Of a DNA stretch of 64,000 nucleotides, positions 24,760 to 37,900 are shown in pieces. Position numbers and translations under genes: made by a program. The notes beneath the pieces are model-generated. The model did not search any database, was not told the origin of the DNA, and saw only the letters and a list, made by a program, of their open reading frames with translations. Every line of letters starts with the position of its first letter. Position 1 is the first letter of the stretch. Location: assembly GCA_008711295.1 (NCBI GenBank), contig VUYV01000003.1, positions 4,468,029-4,532,028 on the forward strand, read 5' to 3'. This DNA comes from Anarhynchus alexandrinus (Eukaryota > Chordata > Aves > Charadriiformes > Charadriidae).

Positions 24760-25740
24760 CAACAGTTGTGTAATCCATGTAAGCTATTCATGTCTACAAA
24801 ATCTTGCAGCAAGGAATTCCACAGCTTTAGGTGTGTTTTGTGTCTGAAAAATAACCTTTTTCCTCCTTTTCAACCTGATATTTGTTGATTTTATTAGATA
24901 GTTCCTGTTTCTTTTGTTGAAAAAAAAACGTGAATCATTCTGTATCATTCATGTTTTCATAGACAACTGTCATATCTACTATCAGCTGAAGAATCCTAAC
25001 TTACCTCATTGTTCCTTGCAGAGAAACCATTTTCTGCTTTTGATCATCCCTCAGCATCTTCTTTATCTTAGCTAGTTTTAGAATATCTTGTCTGGCGGAG
25101 AATGTGATAAGGACCGCAATAAAACATTCAATATGAGGACAAGACAGATAATAGCATAATACTACTTTTTTTCTTTTCCCAATAATTCTTAATATTTTAT
25201 TTCTTTTATTTACTTAATACTGAGATAAGGTTTTCCCACAATTAGCTATTATAACTACAAGATCTGATTTATGAATAACCATGTCCCACCACTGCATCAC
25301 TTCCCATTAATTTATAATGGTTTTATCTGCTAGTTTATTGTCCAGTCATTTACAGTTGGAATGTGTCCCTTCATTTCTTATGAATGGCCCTTTTATTTAC
25401 TGGTCTTAAACTTAATAACAACATCAAATAAGCTCTTTTACCCCATTGTTCATCTTATTTTCCAGACCACAAGATCAGATCATAAAGGATTCCACTTTTG
25501 GCTTTCTTAAGATTATTGAATATTTACTCTTCTGTCTTTTGCCCAGGTTAGAACTTTCCATTTTATACTCTGGCGGCTTAATTTCTTTAGGAGTTTTGGT
25601 GAGAGACCTTGTCAAACACCTTTTGACTATCTAAGCAGAATATGAAATCTGGAGTTCCCTCCTCTACATGTGCAAATTGTGACTGTCTTGATTCATAGCA
25701 AGTAAATGAAGTTTCTGAAGGTGATCAGAGCTTCTGACTT
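24760..25740 (-). mobile_element. Ancient CR1-like LINE relic
   Basis: In minus orientation the plus strand shows, in the correct order, decayed versions of amniote CR1 landmarks: GGAATTCCACAG (24815 region), TTTCATAGACAACTGTCATAT (about 24955), CCCAATAATTCTTAATATTTT (about 25180), a block like the CAAGATCT element (about 25258), TTGTCCAGTCATTTACA (about 25338), and GAGAGACCTTGTCAAACACC (about 25601). The order and spacing match the long CR1 family shared by turtles and crocodilians. It is far more diverged than the avian CR1 copies nearby, so it probably predates birds. Edges are approximate. Confidence 0.7.
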
Positions 25741-28700
25741 TCTGTCCTCATGAAAAAGGGGATTACCACACTATCAGGAAATCAGCCAAAATCACAAATG
25801 TTCATTATTTCTGTAAATCTTTGTAATGATGAACTTTGTGAGGGGAGATGCATACTTGAGATATGCATTATGATGGACACATTCTTCATGCACCATTGTT
25901 AAATATACCAAAGTTCCTCTGTAAATTAAAGTTTGTCAACACTGTCATGACTTTCAAACTTTTCAGGAGTTATTGATCAATTAGTTTCTTGGATTTGCTG
26001 TACTTTTTGTGACCATACAGCTGCAAGTCACACTATTTTGTCATCCAGGAATCTGTTTGGAACATAAGAGATACTTTCTAGATTTAACTGTTGGCTTTCC
26101 TCTGGCATTTTAATGACTATTTTATAATTAGACTTTGTTGTGTTTCCCTCAAAAAGACAGACATAAGGGAAGCTTTCTGATGGTTTCCACACGCAGGACC
26201 TAAACATGAGTGCAAGTATATTTAGAAAACATTTTCCTTACAATGCTTAATCGATAATCAAAATATTGTTTTGCAAACATTAATGGGAACATTCAGTAGT
26301 ATTTTGCCAAGTATATGTTCAAAATATATCTGATCTCTGATTTGTAGCCAAAAATCAAAGAAAGAGTATTTGTCATATTTCTTTTCAAAGAGTTTTTTAT
26401 TTTCCATTGTTTACTGAGGTTGACAGCAACTTAAAGACAATGAAGTTTTCTCAGAAGTTAAATGTTTGGTTTGAATTTTTTTCGTAAAAAAGAGAAACTC
26501 GCATTCAGAAAAAAAAGCATTAGTTTAAAAACTGTCATTTTGATTTCATAGTTGACTCTGTTCCTTTAAAATGAAAACAAAAATAGCTTTAAAGAAGGGA
26601 AAATAGAACATTTAAAAAAAATAATTTTATCTGACTTATTTTATTTATTGATTCCCATGTTGTTATTACTATATTTTATATCTTCAGTTATATGGAAAGT
26701 GACTTTTCAGCCAGTTCAACCACATTAGAATAGAGTTTGAACAAGCCTCTGGAAAACTGGAGAGACCGTAGAGGAGCCCATGATGTTTTGTTGGGAAAAA
26801 AAAATTGTATTCACATGTCTCCTTATTTTTGCTATTATCTCCTTATGCTTACTATTTACATAATGTTCCTGGACATAATAGATAACACTGTTATGAATAA
26901 GTGAAAATGTTTTAGCTTGAATCTATCTGCTCATCTTGCTGTGAACAGATTACTGTTGGGTGATTTCTGTGCTATTCAAGTGAGTCTGATAATGATAATA
27001 CAGTGTTTGAAGGCTTCTGGCAACTTTTATAGTCAGATCACTAGTTCACTCATTTGACAAAAATTAAGGAAGCCAAAACTTTTGTTGATATGCTTATATC
27101 AGATGTATAAAAGTTCATTATTTTTCTTTGGAGCAATTAGTGATGGGCCAACAGAAAGTATTTACTTTTTCCCAAATGTTGGATAAACCCAAAGGAACAC
27201 TGTCAAATAATTTGACTTCTGTTAGAATAAAGGCAAACCAGTCTGAAACAACCTGGAGCAATGGCTGGATTTTATTGTCTCCACCATTTATGATTAGCAT
27301 AGTGAGCAGCTCTGTAGCCCTTAACAGGTATTTTTGTAGTTACTCCAGTAGGAGTAAATTATAAGAAGAGGTTTAAAGGAGAATAATGTAACAAATTTTG
27401 TTCGTTTTCTTCCAACTTTGTGTGATAGCTAGCACAAGAAAAATTAAAAGAAACATTATAGGAAATCTGTTTCGAGGGTAATAGAGTCACACTGGACAAT
27501 GAGTGAGAGGAATGAAGGGTAGACTCTTGACAAGCAGTAATGTAATTGATAAATAGTTTGGCCTGGGAATAGGATTACATGTGTTTGAAGGACAAATGGT
27601 AGAAATGTGACACCTTGTAACAATGAATGAGTGAAAAACAACTGCGTATACAGGGCTGGCAGCTGGTGGATATTGACCTGATGATGTGCAATGTGAGGAT
27701 TTTGTTAATTTAGGTATTTGTTTTATTCCCTTTTTTTTTAGTCTGTTTAAGCAGTTCTTATCATCAACCTTTTCCCTGAATGCCCTGTGAAATATTACTC
27801 TCTGTGTTGTTGCTGTTAATGTGAGATCTACACACCTTCTTTCACAAAATTCCTTTTTTAAAAAAATAAATCAATTTGACACAACAGACTCTAAGAACTC
27901 ACTGTTTTCTGTGGTCCAGTGGCTGCAATAGTTTTGATATATTTCTGAATTTTTAAACTTTCATAAGGTCTGTCTTGTAAGTCATTTGTAGGTTCCACCT
28001 GAAATGCAACATTAATGTATTTTTTCTTTATTTATTGTGGTTCTGTGGCATTTTTGTTATAAGAAAGTATAGAACATTCATTTGGACTAAGCAATACAAG
28101 GGTCTTGTTTACTGCTTGTTACATTTTGTTACCTTTCATGCACTCTCATGTGGTTACATTACATTTTCGCCATTTTGAATTGTCTGGGAGGTTCACTTTC
28201 CAATTCCTCACTTTTGTAAGGGTGTAAGAAAGGCAGTGGGATAGTGCCCTTGATGCCTTTCTTCTCCTTTTCCGTGACATCTGATACTCATGGATGTTAT
28301 CTTTTACTATGTGGCCTTACATTTGACTAAGGTGTTATGACTCGCCTGTGGTATGTAAGAGCATGGAGAACGTTGTTTATGGACCATTCTGTGACTGTGT
28401 GTAATATTAAGGACTGGACTCCATTGCTTACATGATCCAGTTCCTAAAATAAATTAGATACAACAATGAACTATGACTTCCTGAATGCTTTTTTGTGATT
28501 TGTCTGCACAGGTGACTGCATGTTTCTATGCTCACTTTCACTAGACTATTTGTACAATAAAACGATATATGTTTGTACAGTGAAATGTTATTTGCACGGT
28601 AACATCTATAGTGCTGAAATTGATTTCTTTTTTCCTTTTCCTAAAATGTACTGAGAAATGAAACTCCAAGGATATGGCAAGGGGTAAAACAAATTTTCCT

Positions 28701-29908
28701 TTATACTATTTATATAATAATTTTAGTAGTATGTTTATATATTGCTATATATTTCCACAATGTATACTACTGTTTTATTTCATAATGCATACAGGATTAA
28801 ATTTTAAACATTAGGTTCAGATTATGCTGAACAATTATAAAATAATGTCCTTAAACATAGTGATAAACAAATATTTCCACATAATTATTATTCAGAAATA
28901 AGTACTGTAATACAAATCAAAATAATAGAGTCTTATTTGACATTTGTTGATATGTTTAAGGAAGGAGGGAGCTGTGTGTGTTTTGTTTATTCTTTCTGGA
29001 AACAAACAGAGATTATTATGGAGTTATATGTAAAATTGTTGGCTAGACCTGTTCAAACAAAATCTTGTTTTTAACAAAGAGGTAAACCCCAGCTTTATTA
29101 CAGCCCATTTTATCTTCTATCCTAATACACACTTAGTAAAATACGTAGGGTGTCACTGACCTCAGTGTTGCTGCAGAGACAAAACAACATTGGAAGAGTG
29201 CCTTTTGGCTATTTATGTATTTAATGGATGAATTTTGTTTGTTTCTTCCTATTACATGCTGTTGAAGGACAAATGGAGATTAGGAAGGAAGAAAAAATTA
29301 GATCCATTTCGCTAGATAATCATGGAGAAGATCAACAGTTTGTATGGCCTGTAAGACTTCTACAGAGCTTTGTAATGCTGATTATCTAAGATGTTTCTTA
29401 ATATTCTCAGAATTATTTTCTATTAAGGAATATAAAAAGTCCTTAGTTAATGAAAGTACTATTGAGTGAAATGAAGAAAAATCCATAATCTTCACAGTTT
29501 CTTAATAGATAAAATAGTTTAACTTGATATCAAGTCAATAAAAATTTGGTCTCCATTGCACTGAAATAGCTTGCATAATGGCACTGTATTCAGCTTTCAA
29601 CTTCATTGGGTTTAATCACTCCATTAAGGTGAAGACATATCTGATCAAATAAGAATGCAGCCTTGCACTTCTCAAAGGACTAATATATTTTCAATATATG
29701 TAGATATTATGCCAGTAAGAAGTTAAGAGAGACAGAGGAGGGATTATCCTTCAGGTGTGTTTCTTCCACAATAAATAAGTAAATACAGACCCCATGATAT
29801 CCTGCTTTTGCTCTGAAATTATTTCATCTCAGCAATGTTTTGTAATCTCAGTGCTTGTTTACTAAATAGATTTGTGTAATCTAAAGACTGAAAGAAGAAA
29901 GAGATATC
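25741..29908. other. Intergenic, no gene or repeat recognised
   Basis: AT-rich unique-looking sequence; only short chance frames are present. The ancient LINE to the left may extend somewhat into this stretch beyond recognition. Confidence 0.5.
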
Positions 29909-30090
29909 AGGTTGCCCAGAGAGGTTGTTGAGTCCCCATCCCTGGAGGTGTTCAAGGCCAGGCTGGACGTGGCCTTGGGCAACCTGGTCTAGTGGGAGGT
30001 GTCCCTGCCTATGGCAGGGGGGTTGGAACTCGATGATCTTCAAGGTCCTTTCCAACCTAAACCATTCTATGATTCTATGATTCTATGATT
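29909..30090 (+). mobile_element. CR1 LINE 3' end, plus strand
   Basis: About 180 bp: GGTTGCCCAGAGAGGTTGTT through CCCTGGAGGTGTTCAAGGCC to CTTTCCAACCTAAACC, then three ATTCTATG units. Heavily 5'-truncated but little diverged, and the same subfamily as the copy at the right edge of the window. Confidence 0.95.
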
Positions 30091-30849
30091 TCTTAATTTT
30101 TTTGTGGATACCTACTTTGTTTTGTGATATCTAAAGTATGATTTCTGTTACAACCTGTTGCTCAGGTTTTCTTTTACTAGACTTTTCCAAGCCATCAGAA
30201 AACTCAGTCAATTAGGTGGGGGGTGTGCTAGTTTTACTGACACTTTGCCAGCCTTCAGCCTGACAGCTTTAAAGGAGATTAAGTTACCCTCAGGCGGTTG
30301 CAATACAACATACAGTAGTTTTTCATCAAATTATTTGTCTTTGGAAAAGGATGTTGCTTAAAAATGGTTGTTTAAACATCCTTTTACGCTTTCTCCATTG
30401 CAGTTACAGATCACCTCTGATGATGCAATTATGATTCAAAATGGAGAACTATAGAACAATTAAACTCGGTTTTTTAACTAATTCTTTGTGTTTGGATGGA
30501 TTAGTTGTACCAGCATGGTTTTAGAATAAGGTAATTCAAGTTAAGACAAAATAGCAGTTCAGCTTTCTAGAATAGAATATCATTAGTTCAGCTCAAAAAT
30601 AAAACAACATTTCTCTTAAACATGACAACTGGAGGAAGTAGCACTTCTGAACAAGTAAATAGGTCTATAACTCCATCCTCTCCCTCTGAGCACAAGCACT
30701 TCAGATTGTGTTAAATGTATGGAGAATTCTACAGCACAGAAGTACTAGCAGTTGGCTGTGCTGTCATCGGAGAAATTTCATGTTCTCTTCAAGCCTGGAA
30801 TTGATGGCCAGAACAGGCAGGCAAGCATCAACATAGTTGTAAAACCTGG
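30091..30849. other. Intergenic, between CDH10 3' end and a CR1
   Basis: No gene recognised. A 67-codon plus-strand frame at 30158-30361 has no supporting features. It could contain distal 3' UTR if a later poly(A) site is used. Confidence 0.45.
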
Positions 30850-30855
30850 TTTATT
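30850..30855 (-). terminator. Candidate CDH10 poly(A) signal, distal
   Basis: AATAAA on the minus strand, about 560 nt past the stop codon. It is the next canonical hexamer after the proximal one. Chance occurrence cannot be excluded. Confidence 0.3.
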
Positions 30856-31145
30856 TCTTAAAAATAAATACAAAAATATAAATATAAAACATTGGCAGAT
30901 AGAATTTGATGAAATGAAGTTGCACAAACTTTTTTTTAAACCAGCTGCATATTACACTTATTAACACCACGTGTACATTTTGTTTTAATTTTAATGTACA
31001 GAACAGAACATAGTGGATTTTTTCTTCTTTGCCATCTTAAAAGCTGCACTTGCAAGGATATGACATGTACCTAACAGAAGCGGCTTGTACATGAGGTTGC
31101 TTAAGGGATTATCACCCTGTTCAAATTTCTGAAGGTAAGGTATTG

Positions 31146-31151
31146 TTTATT
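31146..31151 (-). terminator. Candidate CDH10 poly(A) signal, proximal
   Basis: AATAAA on the minus strand, about 263 nt past the stop codon. In AT-rich DNA the hexamer is common by chance, so use of this site is unproven. Confidence 0.3.
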
Positions 31152-31413
31152 TTACTTACTAAAATGGACAACACTGAATTTCCATAGCTTTGGCTCTTGG
31201 AAGGTGATTAAATAAAATGTTGTATATATTCCAAGTGGCATCCTACTAGAAAGAATAAATGACATTAATGGACAAATTAAAAACAAGTTTTAAAAGGAAA
31301 ACATTGTGCTGAGTGGCAGGAAAATTTTCCTGAATGTTAAATACTGTTGAGTGCAGAAGGTGTCTGTAAAATTACTTCCGCTCAAAGGGAACAAAATTGT
31401 ATCCTACTGTAGG

Positions 31414-31907
31414 TCAAGAAGTGTCTTTGTCACTTTCTCCTCCACCATACATTTCAGCTAGCTTATTAAACCGAGGGCCCCATTCTCGGAGGTAATCATA
31501 GTTTTGGTCTCCTTCAGTAGTACCCGACTCTAAGGAGCTCAAGGATTCAGCTATTGAATCATTTCCTTCATAGGCATAGGTTGCAAGTGAGTCGTACGGC
31601 GGTGCAGAAGGATCAGTATCATGCTCTTTTAGCCTTTGGTTAATGAAATCTCGGACATCTGTGTTATCTGGTGCTGAAGGAGTCCTCCGTGGTACAAATA
31701 ACGTTTCAGGGATAATGTCTCGTCGAAGCTTCTTATCTTCGATAGCTGCAGGATTCCTCAGTGTGCCAATATCAAAGGCTTGGGTGTCTTCCTCTCCACC
31801 GCCTTCATCGTTATAGCTCACAATGTTGTCTCTGATGTCCTCCTTAGAGAGGATCAAAGGCTCCTTCTTTCGTTGCCTCTTCAGAGCAGCAAACAACACC
31901 ACTATAA
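31414..31907 (-). CDS. CDH10: CDH10 terminal coding exon: end of membrane span and whole cytoplasmic tail
   Basis: Acceptor AG at 31909-31908 (tctgtttaag); stop codon TGA at 31416-31414. Encodes local residues 451-613. The membrane span ends at about 458 and is followed by the basic stop-transfer KRQRKK. Next come the p120-catenin core [13 protein letters not shown] (483-495), a serine-rich beta-catenin segment around [16 protein letters not shown] and [12 protein letters not shown], and the C-terminal [17 protein letters not shown]. The CDS runs through without interruption. This exon is the most diagnostic for CDH10 within the CDH6/9/10/12/18 group. Confidence 0.97.
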
Positions 31908-34900
31908 CTTAAACAGAGAAACAAAGAATGGGTAAAGATCTCTATTTAACAATTTCTTAGTAGCAAATCCACCAGGTACAAGAGCTTTATTTCGGCTACA
32001 TTTTAGCAATTAATTTCTGTCTGATAAATGGATAAACATGTCTATTTGTATTACGGTAGCACAGGAAGGTCTATATCAAAATGTGTTATTTTGCACACAC
32101 ATTGTGTGCTCTGCTTTAAAGAACCATGAACTTGTCTACATGCTCCTTCTGTAACTTTAATCAGTTTTAAAATAGCCAAGCCTATTTTGAAGTTCTTTTC
32201 CCTTTTTTAAGCTCAAAGTATACTGTTAAATACTGCTTTTGAGGTGAATTATAGTTCATTAATGATATTCGGAAAGCTGCAAAATGGAAGTTTTACAAAA
32301 TTCACTTTTTTTCTATTACAGCACAGAAACCTTTGGTTAGACAGTGCTTTAATATAGAAAAAATACTATTTACTGGCATATTCTGTGTGAAATATATACT
32401 GCATGTTGGTTTTAGATAGTTACTTAAATAAAAAAAAAGAGACATTCCCTCAAAAAAAAAATTAAAATGAAAGACATGAAAGTGAATTTTGATTATGCTA
32501 TTCCTCCTCTCTGATTTTCTTTTTCAGACAACTTAACAAAAGAACAAAAATGAGCTTCTGGTTGCACACTGATAGTTTTAACAGTCTGGGACTTAGAATT
32601 CTTATTTACAATGTCCAATTCCCAGACAAACAGGTTTTGCCTTTTTCCCCTCACCCCCTTTTGTTTTAAGTTGCAGTTGAATTCTTCTTGCAAACCCCAT
32701 GATCATTAATTTTACCAACCTGCATAGTTTTGTAAAATGAGTCAAGCATTTGTTCATAGGGGGAAAGAGGCATTTCTTTTTCTTACCTAGCAGGATAATG
32801 ATGCAGAGGAGAATGGCCACCAGTGCCCCTGTGCTGAGGCCAGCAGGGAGGAGCAAGGCCTCAGCGTTGCAGGACTGCATGTTGCCCCGGCTGTCGCAGG
32901 CACACACTCGAATGGTCAGCGTGCCAGTGCTGCTCTGGATCGGGTAGTCATTGTCCGAGATCACCACTGGCAGAAGGTAAGTACTGATTTCATGTCGACT
33001 AAAGCCATTCCTTCTCGTCAAAATTCTAGCAGTGTTATCTAGATTGATTAAAATATACTGTTGTAAGGTATATCAATATAAAATGTATCATTTACAGTAC
33101 ATGCAAACCATCATATTTTAGAACATTAGTAGCATTTTGAAACTGTTCCTGGTATCATAGTGATATCTCTCTTTTTCTAATGACATTCCCATTTGATTAG
33201 AAAGCTATTTATAATTTTTTATGTACATCTGGCCCGTTCCTCTGTGCCTCTGAACCACCTTCAAGTGTGATTTGAAAAGAGAATTTCTCAAAACCTAAAA
33301 TGGTTTATAGATTAATGCATGCAGTGCATGACACAGTTCCAGTTCAGGGCTGAAGCCCTGAAATGAAGTGGCCAACTGAGAAAACATAACCTTCCGCTTC
33401 ACGCTGTTCAACAAGCACTCTGTTCTGAAAGATTCTTTCTATGGCTTTTCTCTGACAACACCCACAGGAATGCTATCTGTAAACTCAGTATGAGATTTTC
33501 CACACCAAAACACTTTCAACTCACTGTAGAACAATGAATTATGTACCTTAGCACGTGGAGTAGGTTTTGTGGGTAAAAATTGTCTTAGGAATTCAGAAAA
33601 CATGAAAGGTGGTAGGTATTCCTGCACAGTTTTGAGAAGTGAATTTACGAAACTGTATTTGTAGCAGACATATCTTACTTGTATGCAGTATGCTTCAGCA
33701 TCAAATGGTGTTCACTGAGTGGACAGAGGGAAGGGAAGGAATGAATAACAGGGAGAGGCTATTTCTTCTATTCTTAGGGCCACAGCACTAGGGTATAAGC
33801 CAACACTAAAGTTGCTAACTTTGTAGGCCAAAAGAGAGAAAATATAGGTATAGCCTCCATTATAAGGAGAATTTAATTTTCATCATACTTGTGGATCTCT
33901 TGAGGTAAGTCGTTAGCTATCTTGCCAGCCGACTTCAGGCTGAATTAAAATAACCCATGTGCAAAACCAGAGAATGATTACGGATAGAAAAGAAATAGCA
34001 ATGTCTATACCTCTACACACTCAGGACCTAGTCACCAGGATATAATCTTGTTTAAAATATTAAATTATATATTTTTTTCAAAGCCTTCATGATGTGAAAC
34101 ACAAAGTTTTCTTTTATTGCATCCCTTCATTGCTTTTGGGAATTTGTATGCTATTTGTTTCACTCAACATCAAAAACTATGTGTCTTACATATCTTTAAA
34201 TACCTCTGCTGCTGAGGATTTTATAGGGTGCCCAAACAATTTTATTTCAATTCTTTACTTTCCCTACTGTTAGAATTTTTTTCTCAACCTAAGCTAAAAT
34301 TTTTCATGTTTGCAGACTATTACTTCCTGCAATCTTCATCAGGAAAAGAGGATTATTCCCATTGTCTTTATGCAATATATTTGAAAGCTGGTACCATGTC
34401 CCCCCTTATTTATTTCTTCTGTAATCTAGGGTCCTCTCAGTTAATCATACAGATAATGAAGGCCAAAATGGGTGCGTAGTCCCCCTTCCCCAACAGAATC
34501 TTCTGAAAATTTTCTCTGATAAAGAAAGATTGACATAGGATCAAAAGAAAAGCCAAAGTGGCTATGTGCTCAGAACTATTATTTTCATTAGTGGTGAGAA
34601 AGAAGAAAAACAGGAGACCAGGGGAATCGGAATTATGTGACAGAAGGCTGAAGTGAAAAATCTGAACTTGTCGGGTGAAGCCATTTTTTAAACCTTTTTT
34701 CTCCTTCAGTCAAGCACTTCATCTGTCTACTCACCCCAAACCAACACTGTAACCAATTTTCTTTATAATTTGTTTTATCACATTTTTGTCATGTCAAGTT
34801 TTGCCTCCCTTACAGAGATAAAAATGTAGAAATCCTAAACCACAAACATTGAGGTAAAATTACTATTCTTGCCAGCAGCCTCAATGGCTTCTCTACTTAC

Positions 34901-37900
34901 TGATAGACATCAAAAGCAAGTATATTTCAGGAATATATGTCAGACATCAAAGATAAAACTCCTTCTGTGGAACAGGTGTAAATTTTACCTTCGTTATCCT
35001 GAACAGTGAAGTTAGGGTTAACAGCAGCTAAACTGAAGAAAAATTTTTGTCCACCAAGAGGGTCATCTTTGTCTACTGCACTTATGGTTTGAATAAGCTG
35101 CAGGAAAAAAATCAAGCAAACAAACAAAAAAAAAGAAAACCAAAATACACCTAGGTTTTTCATACAGCTGTCTGATTACTTTAAGACTAGAAGTGTTAAG
35201 ACAAGTACATATTCAAACTATATACATATTGACTTAATCTGTAGAACATACTAAGTGAGCAAATGTTAAGCAAGCGTACCGTATCAGTTTTTCCAACAAG
35301 AACATCCATACATTTTTCATGTGGTGCTACATGTACACATATAAAATGGCCAGCTTCTGTCTTAGTCCTCTTCTATTTCTTTTTTTTTCAATATATATTT
35401 ATATATTTCTGTAACCGCATAGAGGACAAAACTAGCCAAAAAATAGTTTTATCTGTAGTTTAGGTTGATTTTATTCTTCATCTCTGACCCAGTATCTTAA
35501 ATTCAAATTAACAGCCAAGAGAGGAATTCAGAGGATGTTTTATATTTTTGTAATAAAAATGCTATTTCATCCAATAGATGTTTCTGATAGTATACAATCA
35601 TAGACTCTTTTTGGTTGGAAGAGACCTTTAAGGCCATCGAGTCCAACCGTTAAACTAGCACTGACAAGTTACCACTAAACCATGTCCCTCAGCACTACAT
35701 CTACACGTCTTTTAAATACCTCCAGGGATAGCAACATAACCACTTCCCTGGGTAGTCTGTTCCAATGCTTGACAAACCTTTCAGTGAAGAAATCTTTCCT
35801 AATATCCATCCTAATCCTCCCCTGGTGCAACTTGAGGCCATTTCCTCTTGTCCTATCACTTGTTACTTGGGAGAAGAGACCAACCCCCACCTCTCTACAA
35901 CCTCCGTTCAGGTAGTTGTAGAGAGTATCCCCTAAGCCTCCTTTTCTCCAGGCTAAACAACTCCAGTTCCCTCAGCTGTTCCTCATAAGACTTGTTGTCT
36001 AAACCCTTCACCAGCTTTGTTGCCCTTCTCTGAACTTGGTCCAGAATCTCAATGTCTTTCTTGTAGTGAGGGGCCCAAAACTAAAGACAGTATTTGAGGT
36101 GCGGCCTCACCAACGCTGAGTGCAGGGGGAGGATCACTTTCCTAGTCCTGCTGAGCACACTACTTCTGATACAAACCAGGATGTTATTGGCCTTCCTGGC
36201 CACTGGGACACACTGCTGGCTCCTGTTCAGCTGGCTGCCAACCAACACCCCCAGGTCCTTTTCTGCCGGGGCAGCTTTCCAGCCACTTTTCCCAAGCCTG
36301 TAGCATTGCACAACATTGTTGTGACCCAAGTGCAGGACCTGCCACTTGGCCTTGTTCATCCTCATACCGTTGGCCTTGGCCCACCGATTCAGCCTGTCCA
36401 TTCAGCCTCTACAGACCCTTCCTACCCTCAAGCAGATCAACACTCCCGCCCAACTTGTTGTCATCTGCAAACTTACCGAGCGTGTACTTGATCCCCTCAT
36501 CCAGACCATTGATAAAGATATTAAAGATATTAAAGAGAACTGACCCCAATACTGAGCCCTGGGGAATACCACTTGCGACCAGCCACCAGCTGCATTTAAC
36601 TCCATTCACCACAACTCTTTGGGCCCAGCCTTCCAGCCAGTTTTTCACCCGGCAAAGGGAAGTTAAAGTTTGAAATTAAATTTCAAAATAAAAACATATG
36701 TTTCTAAAACAAGATTTTTCTATTTATTTGTACTACAAAATGCACCAATAAGATTCCTGAGATGAAAAATGCCAGTTGGGTTGTATATATATTACAACAC
36801 TTGCAAAACATTGTGGCATATTCTACAGATGCGCAACCTCAGAGCGGGATGAGAACCTGGTGTCACAATTCTCCAAGTAAGCTGCATCAGGTCAGTTCAA
36901 TACTTATATTGAGTGCTTTCTGCAATGCCTACAAAAAGGTTTGGGTATTTTTGGGGGAAGTAATGGCAAGCCCTTTATCAACATTTGCTTATCTGTCAGG
37001 TAAATCCATGTGTGGCTTTTTTCCTATGAAGTTTTTATACCTAAGGGTGGCAAAATGTCATTTCCCAAACAAAATATAATTTTTGACATATTTATTGCTT
37101 TATTTCAGAGTGCTTTTTTTTATGCTATAGCAATAAAAACTGTACCTATGGCTGATTTTTTGTGCATGCATGCGTGAATGTTCAGTTATGCTCTTAAGTT
37201 TAACTTCCCAAAATAGGTTAATCTTTAGCCTATGTCATTTTTGTTCTTCATTTCTGATCCATCATTTTAAATTGCAGTGTTTTTTCAAGCATGGAATTAC
37301 ATCTAATTTTTGACACTACTTCCCTGTGGCATACTTGTTAAACACTTTTTGGTTTTCCTCTTCCAGTTCTTCCAAATACAGCAATTTCTCTTCATATCAC
37401 AGTTTTTGTCAGGACTGATCACCTTTAACATCAATAATTGCAATGTACTCCTGTTTGCCTTAACAAATGCATGATTAACTCCCAACTTCTCTCTAGTCCA
37501 TCCAGAATACAGTAACAAATTTCTTCATGTGGCAAGGACTGGGTTTCTTTTAATGCAGCAGTTCGCTTGCTTTCTCAACTGGAGTTTCGTCTTTCTCTAA
37601 ATTTGTTTCCTCACATAAACCTCCAATATCTTACTAGATAAACAAAACATAATACAAACATAGAACATTAGTTTTTAAAGAATTAAGCTTTTAATTAGTT
37701 ATTGAGTAATTAGCAAATACATCTTTAGAGGTTTTTGCAAAATTAAGTCAAGAAAACACTAGCCCGTTTTACGTTGCAACTGGAGACCATGAATGCAGTC
37801 ATATATTGGTGTTAAGCTGATGAAAATTAACTCCTCCACTTCTAAGTGTCCGTACTCAGTTTAAAAGGAGTATGCAGATTTTTTTATAGCCTAAAATCTT

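Larger units (their letters stand above)
30850..31413 (-). other. CDH10: CDH10 3' UTR (extent uncertain)
   Basis: Minus-strand sequence directly after the TGA stop, AT-rich and without a long frame. Two minus-strand AATAAA signals lie at 31151-31146 and 30855-30850. The further one would give a 3' UTR of about 560 nt plus 10-30 nt to the cleavage site. The end cannot be decided without transcript data. Confidence 0.5.

Noticed and set aside
33343..33362. 9-bp inverted repeat with 2-base spacer in a CDH10 intron
   Set aside because: Too short a loop for a stable RNA hairpin and common by chance at this size.
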